Shown here: positions 42,766 through 50,515 of the stretch, in pieces
Position numbering within the stretch: the first letter of the stretch is position 1
Layout: each line of letters opens with the position of its first letter
From: Microbispora oryzae
GTDB taxonomy: Bacteria > Actinomycetota > Actinomycetes > Streptosporangiales > Streptosporangiaceae
DNA: 64,000 nt
Direction of reading: 5' to 3'
NCBI RefSeq assembly: GCF_017896165.1
Contig: NZ_JAFCNB010000001.1
Span: forward strand, 620,001 to 684,000
Notes under the pieces: model-generated
Told to the model about the DNA's origin: nothing
The model's database searches: none
The model's input: the letters and a program-made list of their open reading frames with translations, nothing else
Made by a program: the position numbers and the translations under genes

Positions 42766-44090
42766 CGGGGGCCTCCGATCAGCGTCCGGCGGACGATGTC
42801 GACCGCCTCGTGGGCCATCTCGGTCTCGACGTTGAGCGGCGGGTAGAGCCGCAGCGAGTTGCCGCCGGTCATGACGAGCACGCCGGCCTCGAGCAGCGCC
42901 AGGAACGTGTCCCGCAGGACCGCTCCGGACACCGGCTGCCTGGTCTCCTTGTCGGCGACCAGCTCGATGCCGATGGCCAGCCCGGCCCCCCGCACGTCGC
43001 CCACCAGCGGCGCCTCCTCGGCCAGGGGGCGCAGCGCCGCGAGCATCTCCGCCCCGAGCTTGCGGGCGTGCTCGACGAGGTTGTCCTCGGCCATGACCTC
43101 GACCGTCGTGGCGACGGCGCGGCACGCCAGCGGGAAGGCGCCGAAGCTGGACGAGCTGGCGCTCGGGTCGGAGAACGGCCGGGCGGCCATGTAGGCGGCG
43201 GTCGAGACGACGCCGGTGACCGGGTAGCCGCCGCCCATGCCCTTGCCGACGGTGAGGATGTCGGGGACGACGTCCTCGTGCTGGAAGGCGAAGGCGGCGC
43301 CGGTGCGGCCGAAGCCGGTCATCATCTCGTCGGCGATCAGCAGCGCGTCGAACTCCGCGGCCAGCTCCTTCAGCGCCGTGAGGTAGCCGGGCGGGGGCAC
43401 GACGTTGCCCGACCGTCCCTGCACCGGCTCGACGACGATGGCGGCGAGCGCGCCCGTCGAGTTCTGCTTGATCACGTCGCGGGCCACGTCAACGCACGCG
43501 AAGCCGCACGACGTGGGCTTCAGCTTGAGCGGGCAGTGGTAGCAGTTCGCGTACGGCGCGCTGAAGTAGCCGGGCGGGAGCGGGCCGAGACCGGAGCGGG
43601 CGCCGGCCGTCAGGGCGAGGCTCCCCATGGTCTTGCCGTGGAAACCGCCCCAGAACGACAGGAACTCGTGCTTGCCCGTCACCGACTTGGCCAGGCGGAG
43701 CGCTGCCTCGACGGCCTCGGTGCCGCCGCTGTAGAGCTGCATCCGGTCGAACGGCTCGGGCAGGAAGGCGGACACGTTCTCGGCCATCTCACGCCTGGCG
43801 GCGGAGCCGAACGCGCCCGCGGGGGCGACGGTGAGCTCGGCGCTCATCGCGGCGACGAACCTCGGGTTGGCGTGGCCGATCGAGTTGACGCCGCCCGCGC
43901 CCTGGAAGTCCACGACGCGGTTGCCGTCGAGATCGGTCAGCACGGCGCCCTCGGCGTGGTCCACGCACAACTGGGACCACAGCATCACCGCCTGCAGGCC
44001 CGGCCCCACGACCTCCTGCTCCGCGTCCCAGTGCTCCCGCGACCGCGCGCGGTCCGGGGCCAATCCCCATTTCACCTGTTCAACGGTCAT
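42762..44090 (-). CDS. Class III PLP-dependent aminotransferase
   Basis: 442 residues from MTVEQVKWGL; the ATG at 44090 has GGAGG 7 nt upstream, whereas the ATG at 44123 has none. GGTEAVEAALRLAK, LLIADEMMTGFGRTG and DILTVGKGMGGGYPVTG (PLP Lys) define class III. The CYHCPLKLKPTSCGFACVD Cys cluster is seen in some GABA/ornithine-type members. Substrate is unknown; the coupled Gfo/Idh gene suggests a keto-sugar, keto-cyclitol or keto-acid of the cluster. Confidence 0.88.
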   Translation of the reverse strand: MTVEQVKWGLAPDRARSREHWDAEQEVVGPGLQAVMLWSQLCVDHAEGAVLTDLDGNRVVDFQGAGGVNSIGHANPRFVAAMSAELTVAPAGAFGSAARREMAENVSAFLPEPFDRMQLYSGGTEAVEAALRLAKSVTGKHEFLSFWGGFHGKTMGSLALTAGARSGLGPLPPGYFSAPYANCYHCPLKLKPTSCGFACVDVARDVIKQNSTGALAAIVVEPVQGRSGNVVPPPGYLTALKELAAEFDALLIADEMMTGFGRTGAAFAFQHEDVVPDILTVGKGMGGGYPVTGVVSTAAYMAARPFSDPSASSSSFGAFPLACRAVATTVEVMAEDNLVEHARKLGAEMLAALRPLAEEAPLVGDVRGAGLAIGIELVADKETRQPVSGAVLRDTFLALLEAGVLVMTGGNSLRLYPPLNVETEMAHEAVDIVRRTLIGGPR

Positions 44091-44176
44091 ATTCGGCCTC
44101 CAGCGGACTGCCGTATCGGCCATTACCGGCCGGCGTGGCTCAAGGGTGCCGGACGCCGCGAATGGGTCGTAAGCCT

Positions 44177-44231
44177 CGAACGGGCGGACGGTTGGCCTAG
44201 ACCGCCGGACATACCCGAAAGAGCCCGTTCG
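44177..44231. promoter_or_regulatory. Nested inverted repeats between divergent aminotransferase and IMPase genes
   Basis: CGAACGGGC (44177-44185) and GCCCGTTCG (44223-44231) are a perfect 9-bp inverted pair. Between them lie CGGT...ACCG around TTGGCCTAG and the sequence CATACCCGAA, close to the TATGCCCGAA of the FAAL promoter. As the only divergent promoter region of the cluster, it is a plausible control point. Confidence 0.4.
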
Positions 44232-44261
44232 GGGCGGCGGCCCGGCGAATACCGTGAGGTG

Positions 44262-45215
44262 GTGTCTTCCACTTCCAGGGCCGACGCCGGTTCCCCCGGC
44301 TCAAGCGGCTCAACCGGCTCCGGTGCCGACGCCGGGCGTCTCGTCGAGATCGCCGCGGCGGCCGCCGTACAGGCCGGGACATATCTGACCGGCCGTTACG
44401 GCTCCGGCAGCGCCACCACGAGCAAGGGCGCGCGCCACGACGTGGTCACGGTCGCCGACGGGCGCGCGGAGACGCTCATCCGCGCGGCGCTGTCCGCCGC
44501 CTGTCCCGGCGGCGTCGTCGTCGGCGAGGAGCAGGGCGAGAGCGGCGGGACCGGCGGCGCCGGCGGCGCCGGCGGCGCGGGTGACGGCGGGGACGCCACG
44601 GAGGAGGCCGCGGAGGAGGCCGCGGGCCACGACGTGCGCTGGTATGTCGATCCCGTCGACGGCACCCACAACTTCGCCCGCGGTCTCGGCATGTTCGCCG
44701 TCTCCATCGGGGTGCGGGTGGCGGGGCGGTGGGCCGGCGGCGTGGTGTACGACCCGGTCCGCGGCGAGCTGTTCACCGCGGCGGGCGGCGTGCTGCGGAT
44801 GAACGGCGAGCCCCCGGCGCGCGCGGGCCACGGGCCCGACCCGCTGCCGATGGTGCTCACCGACATCCCCACGGCCGGCCTGCGCGACCCCGCCGAGTTC
44901 GCGTTGTTCGCCGAGCTGCTGGAGACCGCCGACGTGCGCAGGATCGGGTCGTCGGCGCTGGCCCTCGCCCACGTGGCAGCGGGACGGGCCGACCTGGCCG
45001 CCAACGCCGACGTCTTCGTGTGGGACGTGGCGGCCGGCCGGGTCCTGGTGGAGGCGGCGGGTGGCGGGTTCGCCGGCGTCCCGGGCGAGCCGGGGACCGA
45101 CCGGCGCACCGGTTTCGTCGCGTGGGGACCCGGCTTCGAGGAGGCCGGACGGCGGCTCGCGGCCTCCCTCGCCGGGGCCGCCCACCTCGCTGTCCGGAAC
45201 GCGACAGATCGCTAG
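44262..45215 (+). CDS. Inositol monophosphatase-family phosphatase
   Basis: 317 residues. Metal-binding motifs are GEEQGE, WYVDPVDGTHNFARG and VFVWDVAAGRVLVEAAGG. A Gly/Ala-rich insert (GGTGGAGGAGGAG, from GGCGGCGCC DNA repeats) and a Glu/Ala tract interrupt the first two motifs. Start is uncertain: GTG at 44262 or 44259, both with a GAGG placed too close. It would dephosphorylate an inositol phosphate or a related sugar phosphate. It is transcribed away from the aminotransferase operon and followed by the regulator gene. Confidence 0.82.
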   Translation: MSSTSRADAGSPGSSGSTGSGADAGRLVEIAAAAAVQAGTYLTGRYGSGSATTSKGARHDVVTVADGRAETLIRAALSAACPGGVVVGEEQGESGGTGGAGGAGGAGDGGDATEEAAEEAAGHDVRWYVDPVDGTHNFARGLGMFAVSIGVRVAGRWAGGVVYDPVRGELFTAAGGVLRMNGEPPARAGHGPDPLPMVLTDIPTAGLRDPAEFALFAELLETADVRRIGSSALALAHVAAGRADLAANADVFVWDVAAGRVLVEAAGGGFAGVPGEPGTDRRTGFVAWGPGFEEAGRRLAASLAGAAHLAVRNATDR

Positions 45216-45248
45216 CGGCGTGCCTGGATCGCGGTCTTTGATGCGGTT

Positions 45249-45905
45249 ATGACATCGACCTCGTTCGAACAGGCGACCCGGACCGCACCGGTGAACGTCG
45301 CCATTTTCGCGGGCAACGAGATCCTCCGCCGCGGTCTGGAGACCGTCCTGCGCCAGCTCCCCTTCATCGGACGCGTCGAGCACTGCGCCACCCCGGACGA
45401 CCTCGACCTCGTCGTGGCCGGGGGCACGGCGGACATCGTGATCACGGCCGCCCCGCCCTCCCCGGTGGCCGGCGACCGCGTCAAGGTCCTCATGCTGCTC
45501 GACGACTCCCAGCTCGGCGATCCCTCGTTCGCCGCCTCTCTCGACGTGGACGGTTTCGTGATCCAGCAGGAGCTGACCGCGGGATCGCTGGGCGACGCCA
45601 TCCGGCGGATGACGGCGGGCGAGATGCCGATCCCGGCCCGCCTGGCCCGCGGGCTGCTCGCGCACGCGTCCGTGCCGCAGGCCGGCCCGGCCGCGCGGCG
45701 GGCCGTCAGCCTCACCGCCAGGGAGAACGCGACGCTCTCCCTGCTGGCGGACGGGCTGAGCAACAAGCAGATCGCCCGCCGCCTGTCCATCTCGGAGCAC
45801 GGCGCCAAGCGGCTGGTCGCGAGCGTCCTGCTCAAGCTGGACTCGCCCAACCGGACGACCGCGGTGGTGACCGCCATCAAGGTGGGCCTCATCGAGTACG
45901 CCTGA
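45249..45905 (+). CDS. LuxR/NarL-type regulator with degenerate receiver domain
   Basis: 218 residues. The C-terminal LuxR HTH is normal (SLTARENATLSLLADGLSNKQIARRLSISEHGAKRLVASVLLKL). The receiver half keeps the fold but lacks its chemistry: the acidic pair is missing (VAIFAGNEIL), the phospho-Asp position is Ala (DIVITAAPP) and the switch Lys is Gln (GFVIQQ). It cannot be controlled by ordinary phosphorylation. As the only regulator inside the cluster it is the likely pathway-specific activator. Confidence 0.85.
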   Translation: MTSTSFEQATRTAPVNVAIFAGNEILRRGLETVLRQLPFIGRVEHCATPDDLDLVVAGGTADIVITAAPPSPVAGDRVKVLMLLDDSQLGDPSFAASLDVDGFVIQQELTAGSLGDAIRRMTAGEMPIPARLARGLLAHASVPQAGPAARRAVSLTARENATLSLLADGLSNKQIARRLSISEHGAKRLVASVLLKLDSPNRTTAVVTAIKVGLIEYA

Positions 45906-45911
45906 GCCCGG

Positions 45912-45940
45912 CGGCCGCTCCGGGCAGGCTGGAGCGGCCG
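45912..45940. terminator. Bidirectional hairpin between convergent regulator and C2 genes
   Basis: CGGCCGCTCC and GGAGCGGCCG form a perfect 10-bp stem around a 9-nt loop; flanking GCCCGG and CCGGGC can extend it with one bulge. It occupies most of the 51-bp gap between two convergent stops. Confidence 0.7.
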
Positions 45941-45956
45941 GCCGGGCCGGACGGGG

Positions 45957-47339
45957 TCATGCCCGCGGTTCCAGCCCCGTCACCCGGGACAGCTCGGCCA
46001 GCGGCAGGTCGCCGGAGACCAGCTCGACCAGCAGCCGTTCGAGTCCCCGCAGGAACCCCTCGATGACCGGCGGCGGCAGGAAGGCGGTGTCGGCGAGCAG
46101 CGTCAGCCGCATCACCCCCGGCCGGCCGAACACGTCGCCGATCTCCAGGAAGAAGGTCACGTCGTCGTCGGAGACGGCGGACTCCCATTCGAACTCCGAC
46201 TCGTCGCCGGACTCCGGCGCGCCGGGCGCGTCGGCCGCGACCCGCATGTCGTTGAAGAAGCAGCGCAGCTCGGGCTCGGCCCCGCGCGCGGCCCCGACCT
46301 CCCCGATCACCTCCCAGGCCCGTTCCGGGTCGAACCTGCCGTGCCGGTACGCCCGCATGGACGACGACCACGCCGCCCGGACGACATCGGAGAACGACGG
46401 ACCCGACACGTCGACGAGCGCCGGCACGTCCTGGGTGAGGGTGCCGACGGCGGCGCGCAGGTCGGCGGAGACGCGGTTGCCCGCGATGAGCAGGAACCCG
46501 CACTCGCGCCGTCCGGCCAGGTGCCCGAGCAGGGCCGCCGTCGCCGCCAGCGCCACCGTCGAGGAGCCCACCCGGAACCGCGCGGCGAGCGTGCGGAGCG
46601 CCGAGGCCGCCGCCGCCGACCGCAGACCGCCACGCCAGTACCGCTCCGGCTGGGGCGGACCGGCCGGCCACCCGAGGTTCGCCGCCGGGAACGCGGTGAA
46701 CTGCTCGCGCAGATAGGCCAGTGCCGACCGCTCCATCCGCTGCCCGCGCGGCGACCGTTCGACGGCCGCGACGTCGACCGGCTCGGACGCGGGCGCGGGC
46801 GGCGGCGGGGGCGCGCCCGCCGCCCGCGCCCGCAGCATGGCGTCGAGCTCCGCCGCGACCAGGCGGGTGCTCAGCAGGTCGGCCGCGAGGTGGGTGACGC
46901 ACAGCATGATCACCCGCGGCGTCCCGCCCGGGGCGATCACGGCGACCCGGAACGGCGTCTCGGCGGCGTGGTCGAAGACCGTCTCCTCAAGCTGCCTGTC
47001 CAGTTCGCGCGCCGCGTCCACGAGGGAGCCGGCCGGGTCCTCCCAGACGCCGGCCATGACCTCGCCCTCGGCCTGGACCCGCTGGACCGGCCCGCCCGTC
47101 CCGTCGTCCTCGAAGAGCGTGCGCAGCGCCTCGTGCCTGGCGGTCAGCTCGGCGACCAGGTCGAGCACGTCGTCGAGCGTGACCCCCTCGGGCACCAGCA
47201 CCGGGTGGGTGTTGTTGTAGGCGCTGCCGGAGGGCATCCGGCTCATGTCGCGCCACACCTGGCGCTGTCCCCACGTCGCGAGGCCCGAGACGGACCGCCC
47301 GCCGGAGAAGTGCACCTTGTGCCAGCTCAGCCCGGTCAT
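45957..47339 (-). CDS. Stand-alone condensation-domain protein (C2)
   Basis: 460 residues, single condensation/PapA-like fold with catalytic HLAAD (CVTHLAADLLS). Paralogue of C1: shared blocks include TWGQRQVWRDM, RYWRGGL, AYRHGRFDPERA and IEGFLRGLERLLVEL. The presence of two copies suggests two separate acyl transfers or a heteromeric enzyme. The start overlaps the upstream unknown gene by ATGA, and it is the last gene of the exporter-GT2 operon. Confidence 0.82.
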   Translation of the reverse strand: MTGLSWHKVHFSGGRSVSGLATWGQRQVWRDMSRMPSGSAYNNTHPVLVPEGVTLDDVLDLVAELTARHEALRTLFEDDGTGGPVQRVQAEGEVMAGVWEDPAGSLVDAARELDRQLEETVFDHAAETPFRVAVIAPGGTPRVIMLCVTHLAADLLSTRLVAAELDAMLRARAAGAPPPPPAPASEPVDVAAVERSPRGQRMERSALAYLREQFTAFPAANLGWPAGPPQPERYWRGGLRSAAAASALRTLAARFRVGSSTVALAATAALLGHLAGRRECGFLLIAGNRVSADLRAAVGTLTQDVPALVDVSGPSFSDVVRAAWSSSMRAYRHGRFDPERAWEVIGEVGAARGAEPELRCFFNDMRVAADAPGAPESGDESEFEWESAVSDDDVTFFLEIGDVFGRPGVMRLTLLADTAFLPPPVIEGFLRGLERLLVELVSGDLPLAELSRVTGLEPRA

Positions 47340-48010
47340 GCCGCCCCCTCGTCCAGTGCCCGTTCGACCGCCCGCAGCCGGACGGCGAGATAGAGCCCGC
47401 CGAGCCCGGCCAGCTCGGCGGGGGCGTGCGGCCCGGCGAAGAGCGGCTCCGGGGAGCCCCACCGGGAGCGGGTCACGGCGGGCAGCGTCAGCTCCGCGCC
47501 GGCCAGGGGCGCCAGGCCGGCCCCGCGCACCACCAGGTCGGCCCACCGTTCCGACTCGTCGAGGGCCGGCAGGGTGTCGTACCCGTCCACCCTGGCCACG
47601 CCCCTGGTCCGGAAGGCCCAGGCGGCACGGCCCGGCTCGCGCTCGACCGCGACGGCCAGCGGCAGCACCGCGCGCGGCGTCAGCCACTCGCAGCCGAGCA
47701 TCCGCAGGACCGGCAGGCCGGTGGGCGGGCTCCCGGCCGGCGCCGTCGTCCAGTGCGCGAACGGAACGTCGGGCTCCCCGGCGCTCCCGCCGGCCCGGTC
47801 CCCCGCGCTCTCCGCCGTGCCCTCCGCCGTGCCCTCGCCGGCACTCGCTCCGGCCCCGCACGCCGGGCAGGCGACCACCCGCACCTCGACGTCGGGCGCG
47901 GGCGGCCGCACCACCCCGGGCGGCTGGTCGGGCGCCACGAGAAGGCTGACCGCGGCCTCCCTCAACGCCATCCGTTCGACCACGGCCTCATCCGACCGCG
48001 ACACGCCCAT
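47336..48010 (-). CDS. Protein of unknown function coupled to C2 and GT2
   Basis: 224 residues, no membrane segment. Visible features are a CPAC (CxxC) pair near residue 50, an adjacent Gly/Ala/Glu low-complexity tract and a conserved-looking block ending MLGCEWLTPRAVLPLAVAVE. I do not recognise a family. It overlaps both neighbours (23 bp with GT2, 4 bp with C2), so it is probably required in the same step as the condensation protein. Confidence 0.65.
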   Translation of the reverse strand: MGVSRSDEAVVERMALREAAVSLLVAPDQPPGVVRPPAPDVEVRVVACPACGAGASAGEGTAEGTAESAGDRAGGSAGEPDVPFAHWTTAPAGSPPTGLPVLRMLGCEWLTPRAVLPLAVAVEREPGRAAWAFRTRGVARVDGYDTLPALDESERWADLVVRGAGLAPLAGAELTLPAVTRSRWGSPEPLFAGPHAPAELAGLGGLYLAVRLRAVERALDEGAA

Positions 48011-49118
48011 GGGGCAGTCTCCTCTCCGCCTCGGCGCGGGCCCTGCCGCGCGCCACCGCCGTCACGCAGACGTCCACGAGGACGTCACGCCCGCCCGTGC
48101 CGAGCGCCGCCAGGTCGGCGGGGCGCAGCCCCGACTCGACCCAGGTGGCGAGCGCTCCCCTCAGCCAGTCGGAGCCGCCGTCCGGCCCGATGCCCGCCAC
48201 GTCGTGGCCGAGCAGGAAACCCGCCGCCCAGACCTCGTCCGCCAGCCGTCCGGGCAGCCCGGCGGCGTGCTCCCGGGCCTCGTCGATCACCTGGGACGGG
48301 TCCGCGCCCACGAGCGCGCACCAGTCGTGCCAGTACCAGCCGAACTCGTGACCCGGGGGTTCCCCGGTGCCCGGCCGGGTCAGCCGCAGGAAGCACAGGG
48401 AGTCGCGGATCTCCACGACGAACTCCCGGGGCCCCCGGCCGTGGAACCCGGCCGCGAGCGCGGCGTCCGTCCGCGGATGGCGGGCCCAGTGACCCGGCCC
48501 GGGCGGGCGGCCGCCCGCGAACACCGTGGCGTGGTAGGGCGCGTGATGGCCGGTCAGCGTCGGGACTCGCCGCTTCTCCACGAGATGGGGCACCGTGGCC
48601 ACCATGGGGATGCCGCGCTCGCGGCAGAACAGCGCCATCATCTCGTCGTCGTCGACTACCTCGTCCGGGATGGGGGCGAGGAAGGCGGCCAGCTCGCGGG
48701 CGGCGCCCGCGGGCAGGAGGAAGCCGACAGCGGGCGCCCAGTCCGCGGGCGAGAGCGGGGCCCAGGCGGCGCCGACGGCCGCGGCCCGCCGGATCAGGTA
48801 GGAGTTCTGCGGGCTGTTCCAGTCCGAGTAGAGCGCCACCGCGTGCGCGGGCCGTTCGGCGACGGCCCGCAGGAGCTGGCCGGCGAACCCGGTGCACGTC
48901 TCGGCGTCGTCCTGCAGGACCAGGTGGTGGGTGGCGTCCTCGCCGACCGCGGCCCAGGCCCGCTTGGCCGTGCGCAGCGGGCTGCGGATCCCGTCGGGCT
49001 CCGGGTCGGGCACGACCCGGGCGGCCAGCGGCGCGCAGGCGCGCACGAGGTCGCCGACGATCGCGGCGCGGGCCGGGTGATGCATGATCGCGATGCTGAC
49101 GCGGATGTCGTCCGCCAT
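47988..49118 (-). CDS. GT-A-like glycosyltransferase-type protein (GT2)
   Basis: 376 residues starting MADDIRVSIAIMHHPARA. It shares long blocks with GT1: SPLRTAKRAWAAVG, THHLVLQDD, SDWNSPQNSYLIRRAA, PLSPADW and DDDEMMALFCRERGIP. QDD is the candidate metal/nucleotide-sugar motif. There is no signal peptide. Family is uncertain; a glycosyltransferase is the best guess. Confidence 0.62.
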   Translation of the reverse strand: MADDIRVSIAIMHHPARAAIVGDLVRACAPLAARVVPDPEPDGIRSPLRTAKRAWAAVGEDATHHLVLQDDAETCTGFAGQLLRAVAERPAHAVALYSDWNSPQNSYLIRRAAAVGAAWAPLSPADWAPAVGFLLPAGAARELAAFLAPIPDEVVDDDEMMALFCRERGIPMVATVPHLVEKRRVPTLTGHHAPYHATVFAGGRPPGPGHWARHPRTDAALAAGFHGRGPREFVVEIRDSLCFLRLTRPGTGEPPGHEFGWYWHDWCALVGADPSQVIDEAREHAAGLPGRLADEVWAAGFLLGHDVAGIGPDGGSDWLRGALATWVESGLRPADLAALGTGGRDVLVDVCVTAVARGRARAEAERRLPHGRVAVG

Positions 49119-49132
49119 CTTCGTCTGCCTCC

Positions 49133-50515
49133 TCAGGCCGGAGCGGGTGCCTCGGCGTCGTCGCCGCGTCCGGCCGCCCGCCGGACGAACAGCCAGGCGA
49201 CGGCGGGCGCGGTCACCACGCCCATGACGTTCAGGACGGCGATGGTGTCGTAGAGGCCGTGCGCGCCGAGCGATCTGGCGACCAGCCAGCCGACGGCCAC
49301 GGTGCCCAGGAAGTACGGCACGTTGAGCAGCAGGGCGATGAACCCGCCCCCGATCTGCTCGATCGCGATGATCGTCATGACCGTCAGGCCCATGCAGGCG
49401 TAGGTCAGGCCGACGATCCCGAGGAAGCTCGCCGTCTCGGCGGCCACCGGAGGGCTGCCCGTGAGCAGGGTCGCGAGCGGCTCGCGGGGCAGCCACACCG
49501 CCAGGGCGAGCACCGCGTACGCGACCAGGGACACCGCCAGCCCGGCCGTCAGCACGCGGGGCAGCAGGTCGTGCCGCCCGGCTCCGCGCAGCCGGTTCAT
49601 GATGATCGCGGTCGCCGAGCCCAGGGCCGTGGCGGGCACCAGGATCAGGCTCTCCAGCGTCGCCGCCGCGGCGAAGCCGGACACGACGTGCGGGCCGAAC
49701 GGCCCGAGCACCCACAGCAGGCCGAGGTTGCTCACCGCGATGACCAGGAACGACACGGCGACGGGCAGCCCGACCCCGGTGAGGTGCTCGACGGCCTCCG
49801 GCCGCCAGGTGAGCGGGCCGCGCTCCCGCCAGAGGGGTGTTCTGACCAGCGCGGCAGTGCCGAACGCCAGGGCCGCGGTGCCGCCTGCCGCCATGGCGAC
49901 GGGCAGCGCGAGTACGCCGAGGCCGGTGCCGAAGCCGAGCAGCGCGACGCCGCCGATCTCGACCGTCGCCCCGATGAGGATGATGGCGGCGGCCGCCCTG
50001 GGCCGGCCGTACCCGCGCAGGCTGGACGCGACGAGCGAGGTCGGCAGGAACAGCAGGTTCGCCAGGCAGACCCAGCGGAGGAACGACACGAACTCCCCGG
50101 TCGCCTCGGGCGCGACCTCGAGCAACGCGGCCAGCGGCTGGGCGGCGACCATGACGAGCAGGGTCACCGCCCCCCAGACCACCGCTCCCGCGCGGCCCAT
50201 GCTCGCCGCGACCGGCACCACGTCCTGGGGCCGTTCCCTGCCCTGGCTCAGCGCGGCGGCGACCTGGTTGCTGACGTCGAAACCCATCTGGAGCGCGGTG
50301 AACAGAAATGCCAGCGGCATGTAGAGCGACCGGACGTAGAGGGCCTCCTCATCGATCCGGCCGAGCAGGGCCATCACGATCAGTGGGACGACGACGCCGA
50401 CGGCCTCCCCCAGCACGATGGGCGCCGCAAGGCGGACGATCTCCCGCCGCCCGCCCCAGGGCGGCGCGGCTCCGGCGGGCTCGGGCCGTACGGACTCACG
50501 AGTGACCTCCGTCAC
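49133..50515 (-). CDS. MATE-family efflux transporter
   Basis: 460 residues, about twelve membrane helices, with the MATE two-lobe pattern (RLAAPIVLGEAVGVVVPLIVMALLGRID; GLPVAVSFLVIAVSNLGLLWVLG). It starts with GTG. As the first gene of the MATE-GT2-unknown-C2 operon at the cluster edge, it probably exports the product or confers self-protection. Confidence 0.88.
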   Translation of the reverse strand: MTEVTRESVRPEPAGAAPPWGGRREIVRLAAPIVLGEAVGVVVPLIVMALLGRIDEEALYVRSLYMPLAFLFTALQMGFDVSNQVAAALSQGRERPQDVVPVAASMGRAGAVVWGAVTLLVMVAAQPLAALLEVAPEATGEFVSFLRWVCLANLLFLPTSLVASSLRGYGRPRAAAAIILIGATVEIGGVALLGFGTGLGVLALPVAMAAGGTAALAFGTAALVRTPLWRERGPLTWRPEAVEHLTGVGLPVAVSFLVIAVSNLGLLWVLGPFGPHVVSGFAAAATLESLILVPATALGSATAIIMNRLRGAGRHDLLPRVLTAGLAVSLVAYAVLALAVWLPREPLATLLTGSPPVAAETASFLGIVGLTYACMGLTVMTIIAIEQIGGGFIALLLNVPYFLGTVAVGWLVARSLGAHGLYDTIAVLNVMGVVTAPAVAWLFVRRAAGRGDDAEAPAPA

